64,000 nt of DNA from Phellopilus nigrolimitatus. Lineage: Eukaryota > Basidiomycota > Agaricomycetes > Hymenochaetales > Hymenochaetaceae. Made by a program: the position numbers and the translations under genes. Where the stretch lies: assembly GCA_021029095.1 (NCBI GenBank), contig JAJOHG010000028.1:342924-406923 (forward strand). Reading direction: 5' to 3'. Positions 45,129-56,599 of the stretch are shown here, in pieces. The number at the start of each line of letters is the position of its first letter. Positions within the stretch are counted from its first letter, which is position 1. The notes below the pieces were generated by a model. It searched no databases and had not been told where the DNA came from. It worked only from the letters and a program-made list of their open reading frames with translations.

Positions 45129-47872
45129 GGATACCGACGTGTACTTTCCGCCTGCGCTCGGGAGTAGAATGCTTTGTACGGATACAGCAGGCGATTGGTA
45201 GCTAAATGAGGAAGTGTCAGTCTGAGCCAGACGTGATTCCTGAACGACGCGACATACGATGGGTAATTTCAACAAAGTGAGAGCGAGCGAGCGAGACGAT
45301 AGTGGGAAATGCTGTTTGAGATCCTTTTATACAAAAGTAGCGCAATAGAAGAGAAATGTTGGGTGCGAGAAGACAAGGGGATGAAAGGAAGTTGAAAAGC
45401 TCCAGCGCGCATTCGTCGTCATTTAATGGCCAGGGTGTCCATTGTTAATTTTTCAAAGAACCCCATCCTAGCATATCAGGACTAGAGATAGCCAGAATAT
45501 TCAGTCGCGACCAATTTTTGCGATCCGATAAGCGGGTGTAGATAGTTTGGGAGCCACCAAGTGTGAGCCCTCCCACGACATTCCTTTGTCCGAAACATGC
45601 CTTGGAAAGGGCCACCACCTACACAATCAGAAAGGCTGCACAAGAGTTGCGAGGGTAAATCCAAAGCCCCTCATGTTCTAAGAGTCAGCCGAGATCCGGA
45701 TAAATCGGAGGACCCGGAATTCTGAACACATTCTAGATGAACAGGGAGCAGCCGGTCAATGAGTTTGCACTTCCCCTGTGCACAGGTTCGTCACCGATTC
45801 CATCTTGGGCTTCGTCTACCGTTGGAATTGACTGTCAGTCCAAGGAAGCCGACGATCCGAGTACCTTCGATAACTGGCCACGCCGGAGAAGTTTTCTCGG
45901 TATTACTAGATAGTCCACTGTCTCATCATTATTAATATTGCTCGTTCGGAAGTGTATGTCGGGAGGCGTACGTTGAACCGACCGCAGTGAATGGCTCAGA
46001 CTTCACATGCAAGCGCAGTATTCAGATCGAAGCGCGACTTGCCAAGCGCAACCGCACGACATCCGCCAGTGTTGACTCGTACAACAACGATTTCAGACGT
46101 GGGCCTCAACAGTCACCTGTCAGTGCTGAATGATAATCGAAACCACAGGACAGTTTGACGCGTTACAAAGGACAACGTACCTCTGTCAGTTTTTGACGCA
46201 TTGATTTGAGGACCAGGACTATATCTATCCGCCTTGATTCAACAGTTCGTGCACACACAACGAACGCGCCATTTCTTTTTGCTCGAGAACTCAATCCATC
46301 CGGTATGCTGGTCAAGATGTCAAGGAATTTCGAGCGTGCAAAGGAAGCAACAGCAGTATTTTCAAATCAAAGGTAAGTCTGCCTCTGTGTCAGACCTTAT
46401 AGCTGACGAAGAACTATTTCCAAGGGATAGACTCATTCGCTCTGCCAGCGTCTAAATCAGTCGCGCAAGCCCCGACAGATATGTAGTCCGGGAAAAGCAC
46501 GGCTATCGAAGAAAAGAAGTCCTACTCATAGCACCAGAAGCATCAGATAAAAGGCGAGGGAGGACAACCCCCTGAGCTCAGTTTCAGTTATTGACTTTCA
46601 GTTTCGACGGCGGTGATACAGATCAATATGTTGGTAGAATTCTTGCTTTGCCTTTGTCTTCGTGACCAAGTCCATCTCAACACTGGAGCTTTCAATGAAC
46701 AGCGAAACTGCATCAAGTTCATCTAATCGCCCTAGCGAGCGTTTCCCGCAGAAGCCAAAATTCCAGACAAGGACAAAGACCAGGGCCGAGTTTCAGTTTC
46801 TCCAATTGAGATTCGAGCTTCAAATATGCGCAAGCATGCAATTCTAAACGTCAACAGGAGATCTAATGCGAGCCAGCACATACCGTCTTTGCTCAGAATT
46901 CCTTCATATCCCCATCTCCGCATGGCTACCTTACTTCTCCCGACTGCTTATCCTCGCGTTGCTGCTTGTGCTAGATGTCAGGTGGAGGAAGCCGATTAGA
47001 CCGCACGGCATGGTCAACACCAGCGAGAAACGAGGACTAGTAACTCGCCAGCAGTGACGACTTTCCGTGGCAAGAAGAAGCGCGTGTCGTCGTTCTCACG
47101 GTCGATGACAACAATATTTCCTTTCGCTTTCAGGCTGTCCATCCGGATCCCTTTTCCACCCAGACAAGTTACATTTTCACGTCGTCTGTCCGTGCTCTTC
47201 CTGCCTATGACTGGCAGCAAATTTACTTTATGGGTATCTATCTGTATCCTTACCGGCTCCCGATAATGTGCAACCTGGAAGCGTGCATGTGCAGAATCTC
47301 TGGTCTCAGGTGCACGCTCTTATCCTCAACGCAACGGGCGTCCTGAAGTTTATTAGTCAATTGTATTCCGTGCTTAACTCGAGCACGGTTTTAGCAATGA
47401 CAGAGCGGTGCCACACGTCTTTCGTGGTGAGCTCACAATACCACCGTTGTTTGAATAAAACTCAGCTGGACTCGAATTCGCTCGCTCGGCAGTGAACCAC
47501 GATACGCACTCAGATACTGTGCAAACATGTTTTTTTTAGGAACCCATGGGCGAATGAGAAAACTCGCGAACCTGGAGTCAGGTCTTACCACAATTTTGAG
47601 GCTTCATATTACTCGACCGATCCTTCAGGGATCAAAATAACAGGTGCCATCAACTCGGCAATGAAACGAGAGATTACTTACCACTTTTCGAGGCATACAC
47701 ATCTGTCACATAGACATGAGCACATAAATTTAGAATCTGTTTTCGGCGAGTCAGCATCTCTTGTTCTTCCATGTACATTCGGTGCTCATTGTGTATCAAG
47801 CGGAACACAGCTATTATAATCCAAAGTTGTCTAAGTTACAATACACAGTCGTGAGTGGCTACCATTTGTGAA
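45129..47872 (-). repeat. Repeat segment U and flank, right-arm copy
   Basis: Inverted copy of 30.6-33.39 kb. The Harbinger target site is also uninterrupted here (minus strand GGTTCCTAAAAAAAACATG near 47,540). Compared with the left arm, part of the segment near 46.97 kb is deleted. No consistent gene. Confidence 0.6.
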
Positions 47873-48851
47873 TCAATGTTGAAATGCTAATTTGTGTAGC
47901 CCGCCTACAAGAGATAACCTCTGAGTAGCGGCACTCTTGAGTAAGCTGTGCGTGTCACCCGTTTGCTGACAACAAGTGCAAGAGGGATCTTCACCGGCAC
48001 CTTCCATCCACTGGGCATAAGTGACCGGGGGAGCAGTCATAGCAGCCACCTGCGTCGTAGCATTGGCTGCGAGTATCCTCTCCTCGATTGTCAGCTTGCG
48101 CCATTTTTCGTTTTTTAGTGCTTCTTGAACAACGACATTTGCATGCGCATCTTGAAAACAAGTTCCAATGCCTCGACATCGAAAGCGAAGCTTTTTGTCT
48201 TCGATATAATCAAGGATCTCCTTCATTGTGCTATTTTCTCTGATGAATTCCCGTTTCGCACCCTGAATTTTCTTCCAAGAACCCTCCCTCCACTCAGCCA
48301 GAATGTCTCCCTTCTTGGCTGCTTTGTAACCCTTATATCCAACGCCCTGCCAGACAACGGTATAGAGGACAGACTCAAGATCATGATGAAACCCACGGGT
48401 GAATTCTTTGTTGCTGAGGTCGAGCACTTCTCGAGCCATGAAAGGCGCTGTTCCTGTGCGATGATTGCTTGACTGCTTGGATGGAGAGACAATATCCAAA
48501 TCGAAATCGAGAAAGGTGTCCACGGGCGTTTCTTTGTTCTCGCAATTGACGAAGCCAGACGTGGCGACGCTTCCGTCGAGGGGAAGCACTACTGTAGATC
48601 TAAACAGCTTATCCATAGTTGCTATGATATACTCAGCGACGCTCTCCTTGAGACAAGATGCACTCACCTCCAATAAACGGAATTAGGAATGGCGCATCCC
48701 ACTGACCAATATCTTTGACTTGAGAGACCGAAGGGTTCTTTATGGCAAGAGTCGGAGACTGTCCTGTTGACTTGTAAGCCCCTCGAAAAGATTGGCTGGC
48801 CTCGAGCATCTTCGATTCGAGATGGTCAAGAATTATGTCAATGTCTCCCAT
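47873..48851 (-). CDS. Short FunK1-like pseudokinase, copy S5
   Basis: Minus-strand exons 48851-48668 and 48621-47873 encode 310 residues. Unlike its left-arm twin S3 it keeps the conserved ATG (MGDIDIILDHLESKMLEA). Features: LDGSVATSG in place of the catalytic HGDIS loop, FLDFDLDIVSP (DFD kept), TGTAPFMAREVL, FHHDLESVLYTVVWQGVGYKGYK, KKGDILAEW and WMEGAGEDPSCTCC. The ordinary stop after GDT is lost, as in S3, giving a tail LSLVGGLHKLAFQH, so stop loss preceded the arm duplication. Confidence 0.7.
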
Positions 48852-48941
48852 CTTCGCAAGCGATCTTGAAAAGGTTTAGCCTTGTCGAGTTCTTTAGCGA
48901 CCTAGAGTTCAAGGTTTGTTACAGATTCGTTGTAATCGTCG

Positions 48942-48949
48942 TTTATATA
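48942..48949 (-). promoter_or_regulatory. TATA box of short FunK1 S5
   Basis: Minus-strand TATATAAA, 98 bases upstream of the ATG at 48851, same context as at 15260. Confidence 0.6.
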
Positions 48950-50110
48950 CCAAAGCTCCTTAGGAAAGCGTCGAACAGGTTGTTTCGGACCAATTGAATC
49001 AACGCAGTGCCCTTGTGGCAATGATGTGGCAAGCAAACCTGATTGGGTTCTCAAACAGTCATCACGTGTCCACCCACTGTGGCTGGCTGCGTGAAAACAT
49101 TGAGGGGAGGCAACTCCTGCCAAAAGAGTGTGCACGCTTCGTAATCTGACAAATGATCGACATTTGCCAATCTAAGAAACTCCGGTGGCGAAAGCTACAG
49201 ATGGCCAACTTGGGGCAATTCAGCCCCTTCTTGCTGACTTTTCTTTACAAAAAGCCACAAAAATATATTTCAAGTCTATCCACACAACAAGCACTTCATA
49301 TAATTTTTTTGTTTATGAGGAGAGATTTGTAGTAAAGAAAAGGGCAGGAGGTGAGCGCATTTTCGGCTGTCACGTGACATCAGCGCGAGCAGGGAATGAC
49401 CATACATACACGCAAATGCGCAGAACGATTGTTTGAGCTCAATTCTTCTCCGTTTTGCGATATTTAAGCTAGTAAATGATCGCATGATATGGGGCTGGGA
49501 GCTCTACAAGCCCGATTTCTAAATTTCTCCCTCAAAGTATCAGAGCAGCGTTGCCTCCCTCAAAAAAACATTTCTTAGCCACACCGTGTGTTTCAATTTG
49601 TAAAATTGCACAGATTTTCACGTGCGAAGGGGTGCTTTCCGTATGTGAGCTTAAGTAACCAAACTCAACGTAAGCACCTAAGCAAGTGTAGATAGTATCC
49701 AGTCTGATGAGGCGCTGTCTCGGAGAGCAACAGAATTGTGAAATCACTCACTCGACAGTTAGATATGACATGCACTCAGATACCACATATACTTGTTTTT
49801 TTTGTATTCTGTGGACGAATTAGCCACTTGCGAACTTGAAGTCAGGCCGTTTTCTTTTAAGCCTTCATATAACTCGTCCGATTCTTCAATTATGAATTAT
49901 CAGAGTACCAGATGTTCATCCCTTCAACGCGGAATTGAAGCAAGAGATTCACTTGTCATTTTTCGTTCGAATATTGTGTATCAAGCAGAACACAGCTATT
50001 ATAATCCAATGTTGTTTAAGTTGCAGTACACAGTCATGAGTGGCTACCATTCGTGAATCAATGTTAAAATACTAATTAGTGTAGCTCGCCTACAAGGAGA
50101 TTAGTAGCGG
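48950..50110. other. Intergenic, right-arm counterpart of 28.16-29.53 kb
   Basis: Collinear with the left arm except that the 213-bp insertion is absent. No gene seen. Confidence 0.55.
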
Positions 50111-52927
50111 TCATTGCGTGTCGCCCGATTGCAAGCAACAAGTGCACGACGGATCTTCACCGGCACCTCTCATCCACTCGGCATAAGTGACCGGGGGAGC
50201 AAGGGTCATAGGCGCCTTGCTCGCTGCAGCCTCCGCCAACACTCTCTCCGGGCGTGATAACGCACGCATTTTTATGTTGTCTCGTTTTATTTGAGCAGTG
50301 ACCTCTGCGTTCGCATCATGAAAACAAGATCCAATTCCTTTACAGCAAAAACGGAGATCCTCATCTTCAACATGTTTAAGGACTGCTGCCATCGAGGCTG
50401 GTTGGATCGCGTTGCCGGAGATAAAGTGGTTTTTCGCAACCAGAATTTTCTCCCAAGAACCCTTCCTCCAATCAGCCAGAATGTCTCCCTTCTTGGGTAT
50501 TTTGTAACCCTTATATCCAACGCTATACCAGACAACGATATAGAAGAGAGACTCCAGGTCATGATGAAGCGCACGGGTAAAATCTTTGTCGTTTAAGTTC
50601 AGCACCTCTCGAGCCATGAAAGGCGCTGTCCCAGTGCGGTGGTTGCTTGACTGTTTAAACGGAGAGTACGACGCCAGATCGAAATCGAGCAGGACGGCGA
50701 TGATCTCGTTCTTGTCATTCCTATAGAATGCGATGTTACTGATACTGATGTCCCCGTGCAGCATCTTCAATCGAACGAATAGCGTATGCAGACCTGTGAT
50801 ACGTTTAATCACTACATCTACCCGAAGAAGACACATCACTCACATTTAGCGATCTGGACTATCACACTCCAGAAGTCCCTCGGTCCGAGATCATAGATAT
50901 GAAAGTACTCCCTCATGACAAGAGCCCGAAACTCCCTCACTTCGAAAATCTCGCCCTTTCTCATGCAAGCGTCTCGGAGCTTGGCGACCGGTGTCATGTC
51001 ATCCATCACGGCTTTCCCAAATATCTCCGGAATGTGCTTGATGATATCGACCAGTGTTCGCGCATCCAGGATGAATTCGTCTTCGTTTTCTCGAGTCTTG
51101 GCTTGCCAACTGAATTTGATCACTAGATTATACCCATCTATGTTCGCTTTGATGACGGACGTTCCGCGTCCAATTAAACAGTAGGGAGAGGCTAGCTTCT
51201 CCCCCAAAACGATCTTGCTGATGTCCAATGGTGTGTCCGAGCCTTTGACAGGTTCCAGCAGACCAGATTGCAGTTTGTTTGTAGATTCGTCCGTGAAATC
51301 GAATGGATTACAGTATCCCATGATCTCGTTGAAACCGAGGTCAGGAAGGTCGCGATAGAACATAAGGAGAAGAAGTGCGAAATATGTCGGATTACTCGCG
51401 ATGTCGAAAGGGTCCGCTTCAATGATCGCCGAACGATGGTAGAAAAACAAAGTGATATCGTTTCCCTCGACAAGAACTGCAAAGGCGAATTTACGGTCGC
51501 CGCGGGCGCTAAATACCTCTGCAACGTAGCTTGCAAGTTGGACCCTCACTGAATGGGGAGTTTGGGGGGCTTTAGGTATGATCACGGATGCTGGAGGCCC
51601 CATTGTAGCTCCTGGCATAAGGTCGCGATAAGCGCTGCAGCGCATGACGACTTCCGATGGACCTTCCGATGCAGGCGTGTTCGTAAATACATCGTCGGGA
51701 GGCACGCCGTTGTTGCTCGGTCCTCCCGAAGATCCTTGATCTCCGTCTGTGGACAAGGGCGGTATCTTAATCGCACTCGACTTCCTAGGCCTTCCAGAAT
51801 TAGATGCCTTCCCTGTAGGTTGTCTGGAGGAACTACCCGTGCCGCGCTTGGAGGCACTACCCGTGCCGCGTTTGGAGGAACTGCCCGTGCCGCGCTTGGA
51901 GGAACTACCCCTGCCACGCTTGGACGAACTAGCCGAACTGCGCTTCCGACTCGGATACTCTTCATCTGCCTCGTCCTCTGCAGGGCGCTTCCTTCCTTTC
52001 CCTTTACTCGTTTTACCCGACCTCGATGTGTCTGCCGACCCTATCTCCCCGGATCGTCCTCCATTACCAACACCCTCCTCGCCTTCCTTCTCCGAAGTGC
52101 TGTTAACTTTTTGCTTGAATTCGAAGGGCAGCAATGTACTTAGCCAATTGACTCGGACCTTCGTCAATCCGCCTCGATCTTCGGACTTGCCCTTGACGCT
52201 TGAATCCGCCTCGATGACATCCTTAGACTGGGCGCCGGAGACATAGTTCGCGTTCGCATCTCCTGTGTCCAGGATGGCGTTAGTGGTCTCTGCAGCTTCA
52301 ACGGCATCCTTCGCGCCCGCCCTTGCCTCGTGCTTGCGCATCCTCTCAGCCTTCCGACGAGCCGCGTCGACCTTCTCCATGTCCTTTTTCCCGTAGGCAT
52401 TGTCCGGAGCTAACACGACATCGGGTTTCCTGTCCGCATAACCGCCAGGCATTATCTCCCTCTCAACTTGAAGCAGCTTGATCTTCCTTTCGTTCGCCAC
52501 GTTTCTCTCGGATTCGGCACGTTTGAGAATCATATTCCCCATATTCACGAACGGTTCGTACAGCTGATCTTCCTTTCGATGAGCCACAAACTTTCTCAGC
52601 TCCGCCTTGTAGTCCTCGCTGTTATGTACGGCCCAGACTTCGACGTCATTCAGAAGTTTAGCGTGTTCTTCTTCCGTGAGGTTGAAAGCAAGTTTCAGGA
52701 AATCGTTGAAAGGGATCCCGGTGCACGTATATTCGACAACGTCGTTTCCGAGATCGTCGTCCATGCTTTCTTTCGTGTATTTCTCTGACTTGGGACGGGC
52801 TTTGGACGGTGTGCTATGCACGGACTGGGCCGACTCGTCCGGCTGCGCCGTTTCTGCTGCAAAGGTTCATAAAGTCAGGATATGTGACACTTTCAGAGAG
52901 CAGCTACTACTCACCAGAGGCGGACAT
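50111..52927 (-). CDS. FunK1 fungal-specific protein kinase, copy C
   Basis: Minus-strand exons 52927-52915, 52856-50844 and 50793-50111 encode 902 residues. Intron lengths (58 and 50 nt) equal those of copy B. The first frame ends at TGA just after AKCE, but this lies inside the 50-nt GTGAGT..CACAG intron; splicing restores AKCLHTLFVRLKMLHGDIS. All kinase motifs are present: GRGTSVIKA, VIKFSW, HGDISISN, LLDFDLAS, TGTAPFMARE. The Ser/Lys/Arg/Gly repeat block has one eight-residue unit less than copy B. Divergent from the hydrolase at 53728 with an 800-base spacer. Near-identity to copy B indicates a recent duplication or gene conversion between arms. Confidence 0.92.
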
Positions 52928-53727
52928 GATCAGGTCGAGATGGAGGTTGAGGACAAGAAGGTGCAGGAGCAAAGCGACTGACACGCGTGTCAATGCCATT
53001 CAAATCGCCGACGCAGTGTCACGTGAATGTTCTGGTGGCTGTGGCGCGTTTTTCACAATGACAAAGTTAGGGCCGGCCTTTACGCGTGCGCGTGTCGTTG
53101 CTCTTTGCCAACTTTTCGTCTTTATTTTCATCGTAAGGCCGCTGGAGTGGAGAATTGAATTCTATCAGAGTCTATATCTGACCCTTATCTTATAAACTCA
53201 TCTACTGCTGGGAACTTGAATGCTCAAAAATACTCACAGACACCGGATGCGCTCGGTGGGGTTGGACGAGTCTATAGCTAAGACCAGCGTGCGTATCAGC
53301 GTGTTCTTCATCAATCTCGTATCAGTTGCTGCTAAGGGGAACTTGCCATCTGGAATGAATCTTGGACGAGGATATACCATTGTCTGCCCTTTCTTGACGG
53401 ATAATCAACCGATTGCAATATTTGCAAATTCAATGTCTTGATGTATATTCACGTACAATGCTTATACAATGCACTCTTTCAAGAAGTTAAATAAAATCAG
53501 GTTCGAGTCTCAACTGTGAAAACGAAGAATGGGCCTCATGGTCAGATTCTTTCTTTAAGTCTCGGCTTACTGTCGCTGTCCTATACATAAGTCTCGTGCG
53601 AGGTTTTCGACAGGAATGGGACTCTCGCAAGCCTCTCTGCACCTCATAAGAGATACTAATAGGAGGCCTACCATGCTATGCTGCGATCTCCATCATCTTC
53701 GACGCGTCTCTTGAAAGTAGTAATGCT
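52928..53727. promoter_or_regulatory. Divergent promoter region, FunK1-C / hydrolase
   Basis: Inverted copy of 24562-25315, with the shared GCCGGCCC motif at 53067 and the same gene pair on either side. Confidence 0.5.
53067..53082 (-). promoter_or_regulatory. Shared FunK1 upstream motif, copy 6
   Basis: Minus-strand TAAAGGCCGGCCCTAA, 140 bases upstream of the FunK1-C ATG, exactly as in the left arm. Confidence 0.5.
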
Positions 53728-54968
53728 ATGCCTTTGATTTCCGTCAACGAGCAAGGTGACAACCTTTTCTATGAGGACACCGGAGCCCCGGCGGGCGCAA
53801 GCGAGCCTTATACGACGTTCATCGTAGTACACGGGACTGCGTTTCACAGTGGTAAGCTAGCATTACATGACATGCTTGAAAAATACTTCGGGATTCGTCG
53901 ACTCACTTCACGCAGGTGTTTTCAGACGTCTCCTCCCACTCGCCCCGCGCTACCGCATCCGCCTCGTGCTCGTCAACCGCCGCGACTACCCCAAGTCATC
54001 GCCGTACACAGAAGACGATATCACGAAGATCAGAGGCAATGATGCTGTCGCGCACGATGAGTTCGCACGGGAGCGGGGGAACGAATTTGCCGTCTTTATC
54101 AGGCACTTTGTTGAACAGGAGAACGTGCCGAAGGTGTCGTCTGACAGGAAGTCTGGCGGCGTTGTTTTGATGGCCTGGTCATCTGGAAACGGCTACACGC
54201 TCCCTATGCTGTCCTACGCGGATTCTATCCCTGCAGACACGAGAGAAGCGATAGCACCTTTCCTTCGCTCTTTCATGATATTCGGTAAGTGGCCGCCTTG
54301 CCTAGTTTTGCGTATGTGCACTTATCAACTGTATAGACGCACCGCGCTGGATACTCGGACTCCCTACGCTGGAACATGGCTTCGACGTCCTTCGTGACGA
54401 CTCCCTCACGCTTGAAGAGCGTGCCCGGCGCTTCAGTGAATGGGTTGGCGCGTATTACACACACGCAAGCCTCTCGTCTCGCGACATGAACGACTTGCAG
54501 CTCGTCGCCGACGCGGGAGCGCGCACAGGAACGACGCTTACTATGTCTGCAGATGACGAGCGGGCAGTGACATGCTACGATGCCGTGCAGCGCAGTGAGG
54601 TAGCGGCGCGCACGGCAGCTCCTGAGATATACGCGGAGCGCGTGCGGCGCGCGCTGTTTGACGATACTCTTGCCCAGTATTGGCCAAAGTGCAGTGTGGA
54701 TGTAGTCTGGTGCGAGCACTCGCCGTGGGCGATCGTCGATGGCGTATGGGGGTTTGAGAGGCTGAGAGAGAAGGCTGACGAGGAAGGGATAAAAGGAAGA
54801 CAGTTGAGATTTTTCATGATCCCTGGTGCGAACCATTTCGTGAGTGTCATTACCTGCCATTTTGAAATTGTGCTCACCTGTGTTTCAAAGCCTCACTGGG
54901 ACGAGCCAGAAAAGACCATGAAGTTTTTCGCAAAGGTGTTGGGTAGTTTAGTAAGCCCCAAATTGTGA
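53728..54968 (+). CDS. Alpha/beta hydrolase, right-arm copy
   Basis: Exons 53728-53851, 53916-54284, 54337-54839 and 54891-54968 encode 357 residues, the same length and intron positions as the left-arm copy. Visible features: FIVVHGTAFHSG, RRDYPKSSPYTEDD, elbow AWSSGNG with Ser130, and NHF-PHWDEPEKTMKFF, where the His is the likely third triad member. The acid could be in the VVWCEHSPWAIVDG region, but I cannot settle it. A handful of substitutions separate the copies; neither has a stop or frameshift, so both may be expressed. Confidence 0.87.
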
Positions 54969-55309
54969 TTTTTTTACTTAGGTGTAGTAAGTGTCACCAA
55001 CTCTCATGCGTAAATGCTTTACTAACTTTGCTGACGGGTCCGTAGTCCCATAACTTTGGAAAACAGACAACGTTTCAGTTATGCAAAGTTGCAGCTTGCA
55101 CAAAACACGACAAGTCACTGACACCGAAATGACCGGTCTGTTTAAAAAACCGATTGCAATGTGTATTGCGTGTCCAGACCGATCCATTTCAGCGAATGGA
55201 ATTGAACATTTCAGGTTCCTGTATAAAGTATGCCTTTCTACAGGCGTGATCTATACATAAATACTCGTATTTGCTTTTTCGACCCAAAGTTGACCCTCGA
55301 CCTATAGCA
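54969..55309. other. Intergenic, right-arm end
   Basis: Inverted counterpart of 22,988-23,320; no gene seen. Confidence 0.5.
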
Positions 55310-56020
55310 ATGAACCTCCTGAAGATCCTCAGGCCAAATTCCAAGAAGTTGAAAGCCCCCTCCGAGCAGTACAAAGCAAATCCGTGGAATCCATATGACC
55401 ACTATCACACTTACGACCAAACCGGGAATACTGACCCAAGCCCAAGCCAGCCTGCGCGCAAGACAGCCAAGACAGCCGCAGATGCCCAGCGAGGAGTGCG
55501 GAGCACGCCGACCGCAACCAAGGACGGCCCTAAATCCGAGAGCAGCTTGAAGCGCGCAGCTCACGTTGACAAGAAGGCACAAAAGCAGAATCCTTCTACC
55601 CCATCCGCTACCCATGTGCGTAAAGATCCAAAACCTGGGGTCCCTGAAGCATCGAATGCTAGAGCCGCGGATGTCATCAAACCTTCCATACGTACGAGCG
55701 TCAGACAGGATAGGTGGTCGCCCGTCCGCAGGTGCAATGTGTGCGACTGCGACATCATCGTCGTGCCCCCCGCCCGCCTCCAATCGAGTCCCAAATCCCA
55801 CCTGCGGACCTCCAAGCCGGAGTCAAAATCGAAGTCAACCATAGCCTACCCGCGTATCCAGAAATGCGGGCGCGAATACTTTGGAATGGAATGCAGGGGT
55901 TTCATCGAGGTGTCTGCGCAAGACAATGAAAAGGCGCGCCTGGTGCCTCCGGAGGAGATCGAGCGCATGCAACGGTGGAATTACAATTACGGAGAACGAT
56001 TGACGATCGGCTTTGACTGA
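55310..56020 (+). CDS. Conserved hypothetical protein, complete copy
   Basis: Single exon, 236 residues from MNLLKILRPNSKKLKAPSEQ. Lys/Pro/Ser-rich and mostly disordered for the first 140 residues, then a more ordered C-terminal part with paired cysteines (RRCNVCDCDIIV, IQKCGREYFGMECRGFIEV) and a charged end (EEIERMQRWNYNYG). I do not recognise the family. About the first 80 codons recur, truncated, at the left-arm boundary (22751-22987). The ATG at 55310 is chosen because the earlier in-frame start at 55271 is not an ATG conserved in both copies. Confidence 0.65.
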   Translation: MNLLKILRPNSKKLKAPSEQYKANPWNPYDHYHTYDQTGNTDPSPSQPARKTAKTAADAQRGVRSTPTATKDGPKSESSLKRAAHVDKKAQKQNPSTPSATHVRKDPKPGVPEASNARAADVIKPSIRTSVRQDRWSPVRRCNVCDCDIIVVPPARLQSSPKSHLRTSKPESKSKSTIAYPRIQKCGREYFGMECRGFIEVSAQDNEKARLVPPEEIERMQRWNYNYGERLTIGFD

Positions 56021-56599
56021 GGCAGGATTGAAGTGAGGCTGCGAAGTTCCGAACATCGAGGAGGATTCAGTTTTATGGTGGATATAAGGATATATCAAAA
56101 TTCCTCGATAACTTTATTTATGATGTTCATGTTCGTTTTGGGGTGTCCTGCTGACCCATGCGACTGAAGCATGAAGACAGACAAAAAATTGTCAAAGTAA
56201 ATTAAGCTGTAGTTGCGCCGCCATCCATACCGAAAAAAAAACCAACAATTTTTTGATAGAAAATCGCGAAAAGAAAGAAATAAGAGGATAGAATTAGGGA
56301 AAAGTACTGGAGACCGTAAGATTGTAAATGTCCTGAAGAAGTATCCGTTAGAGGAGCCGAGTCCGCAATGTGAGTGTTCCTGTGGTCGTGAATGGAGGGG
56401 AGAAAGACTACGTAGTACTGCGAATAATAGCTTTTGAAAGTTCAGATATGCGAAAGGTGCGTAAAAGGATCCCCAGAAAGCGAGGATGATTAACGTGAAA
56501 GGTAGAGTATTGAATAGCGTAGAAAAGAATAGGGCATTTCAGTTGTCTTATTCGCGTTGCGGAGTCGTGATTGTCATCTTTAGGGTCGAAGTTATGCGC
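56021..56599. other. Intergenic, tail-to-tail spacer
   Basis: AT-rich spacer with no supported gene; 3' flanks of the two neighbours. Confidence 0.5.

Larger units (their letters stand above)
44829..55560 (-). repeat. Right arm of the large inverted duplication
   Basis: Reverse-oriented partner of 22.75-33.69 kb (about 10.7 kb). It carries the complete version of the outermost gene (55310-56020), which is cut off in the left arm, so the right arm is the better candidate for the original location. It lacks the 213-bp insertion and one 24-bp FunK1 repeat unit found on the left. Confidence 0.9.
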
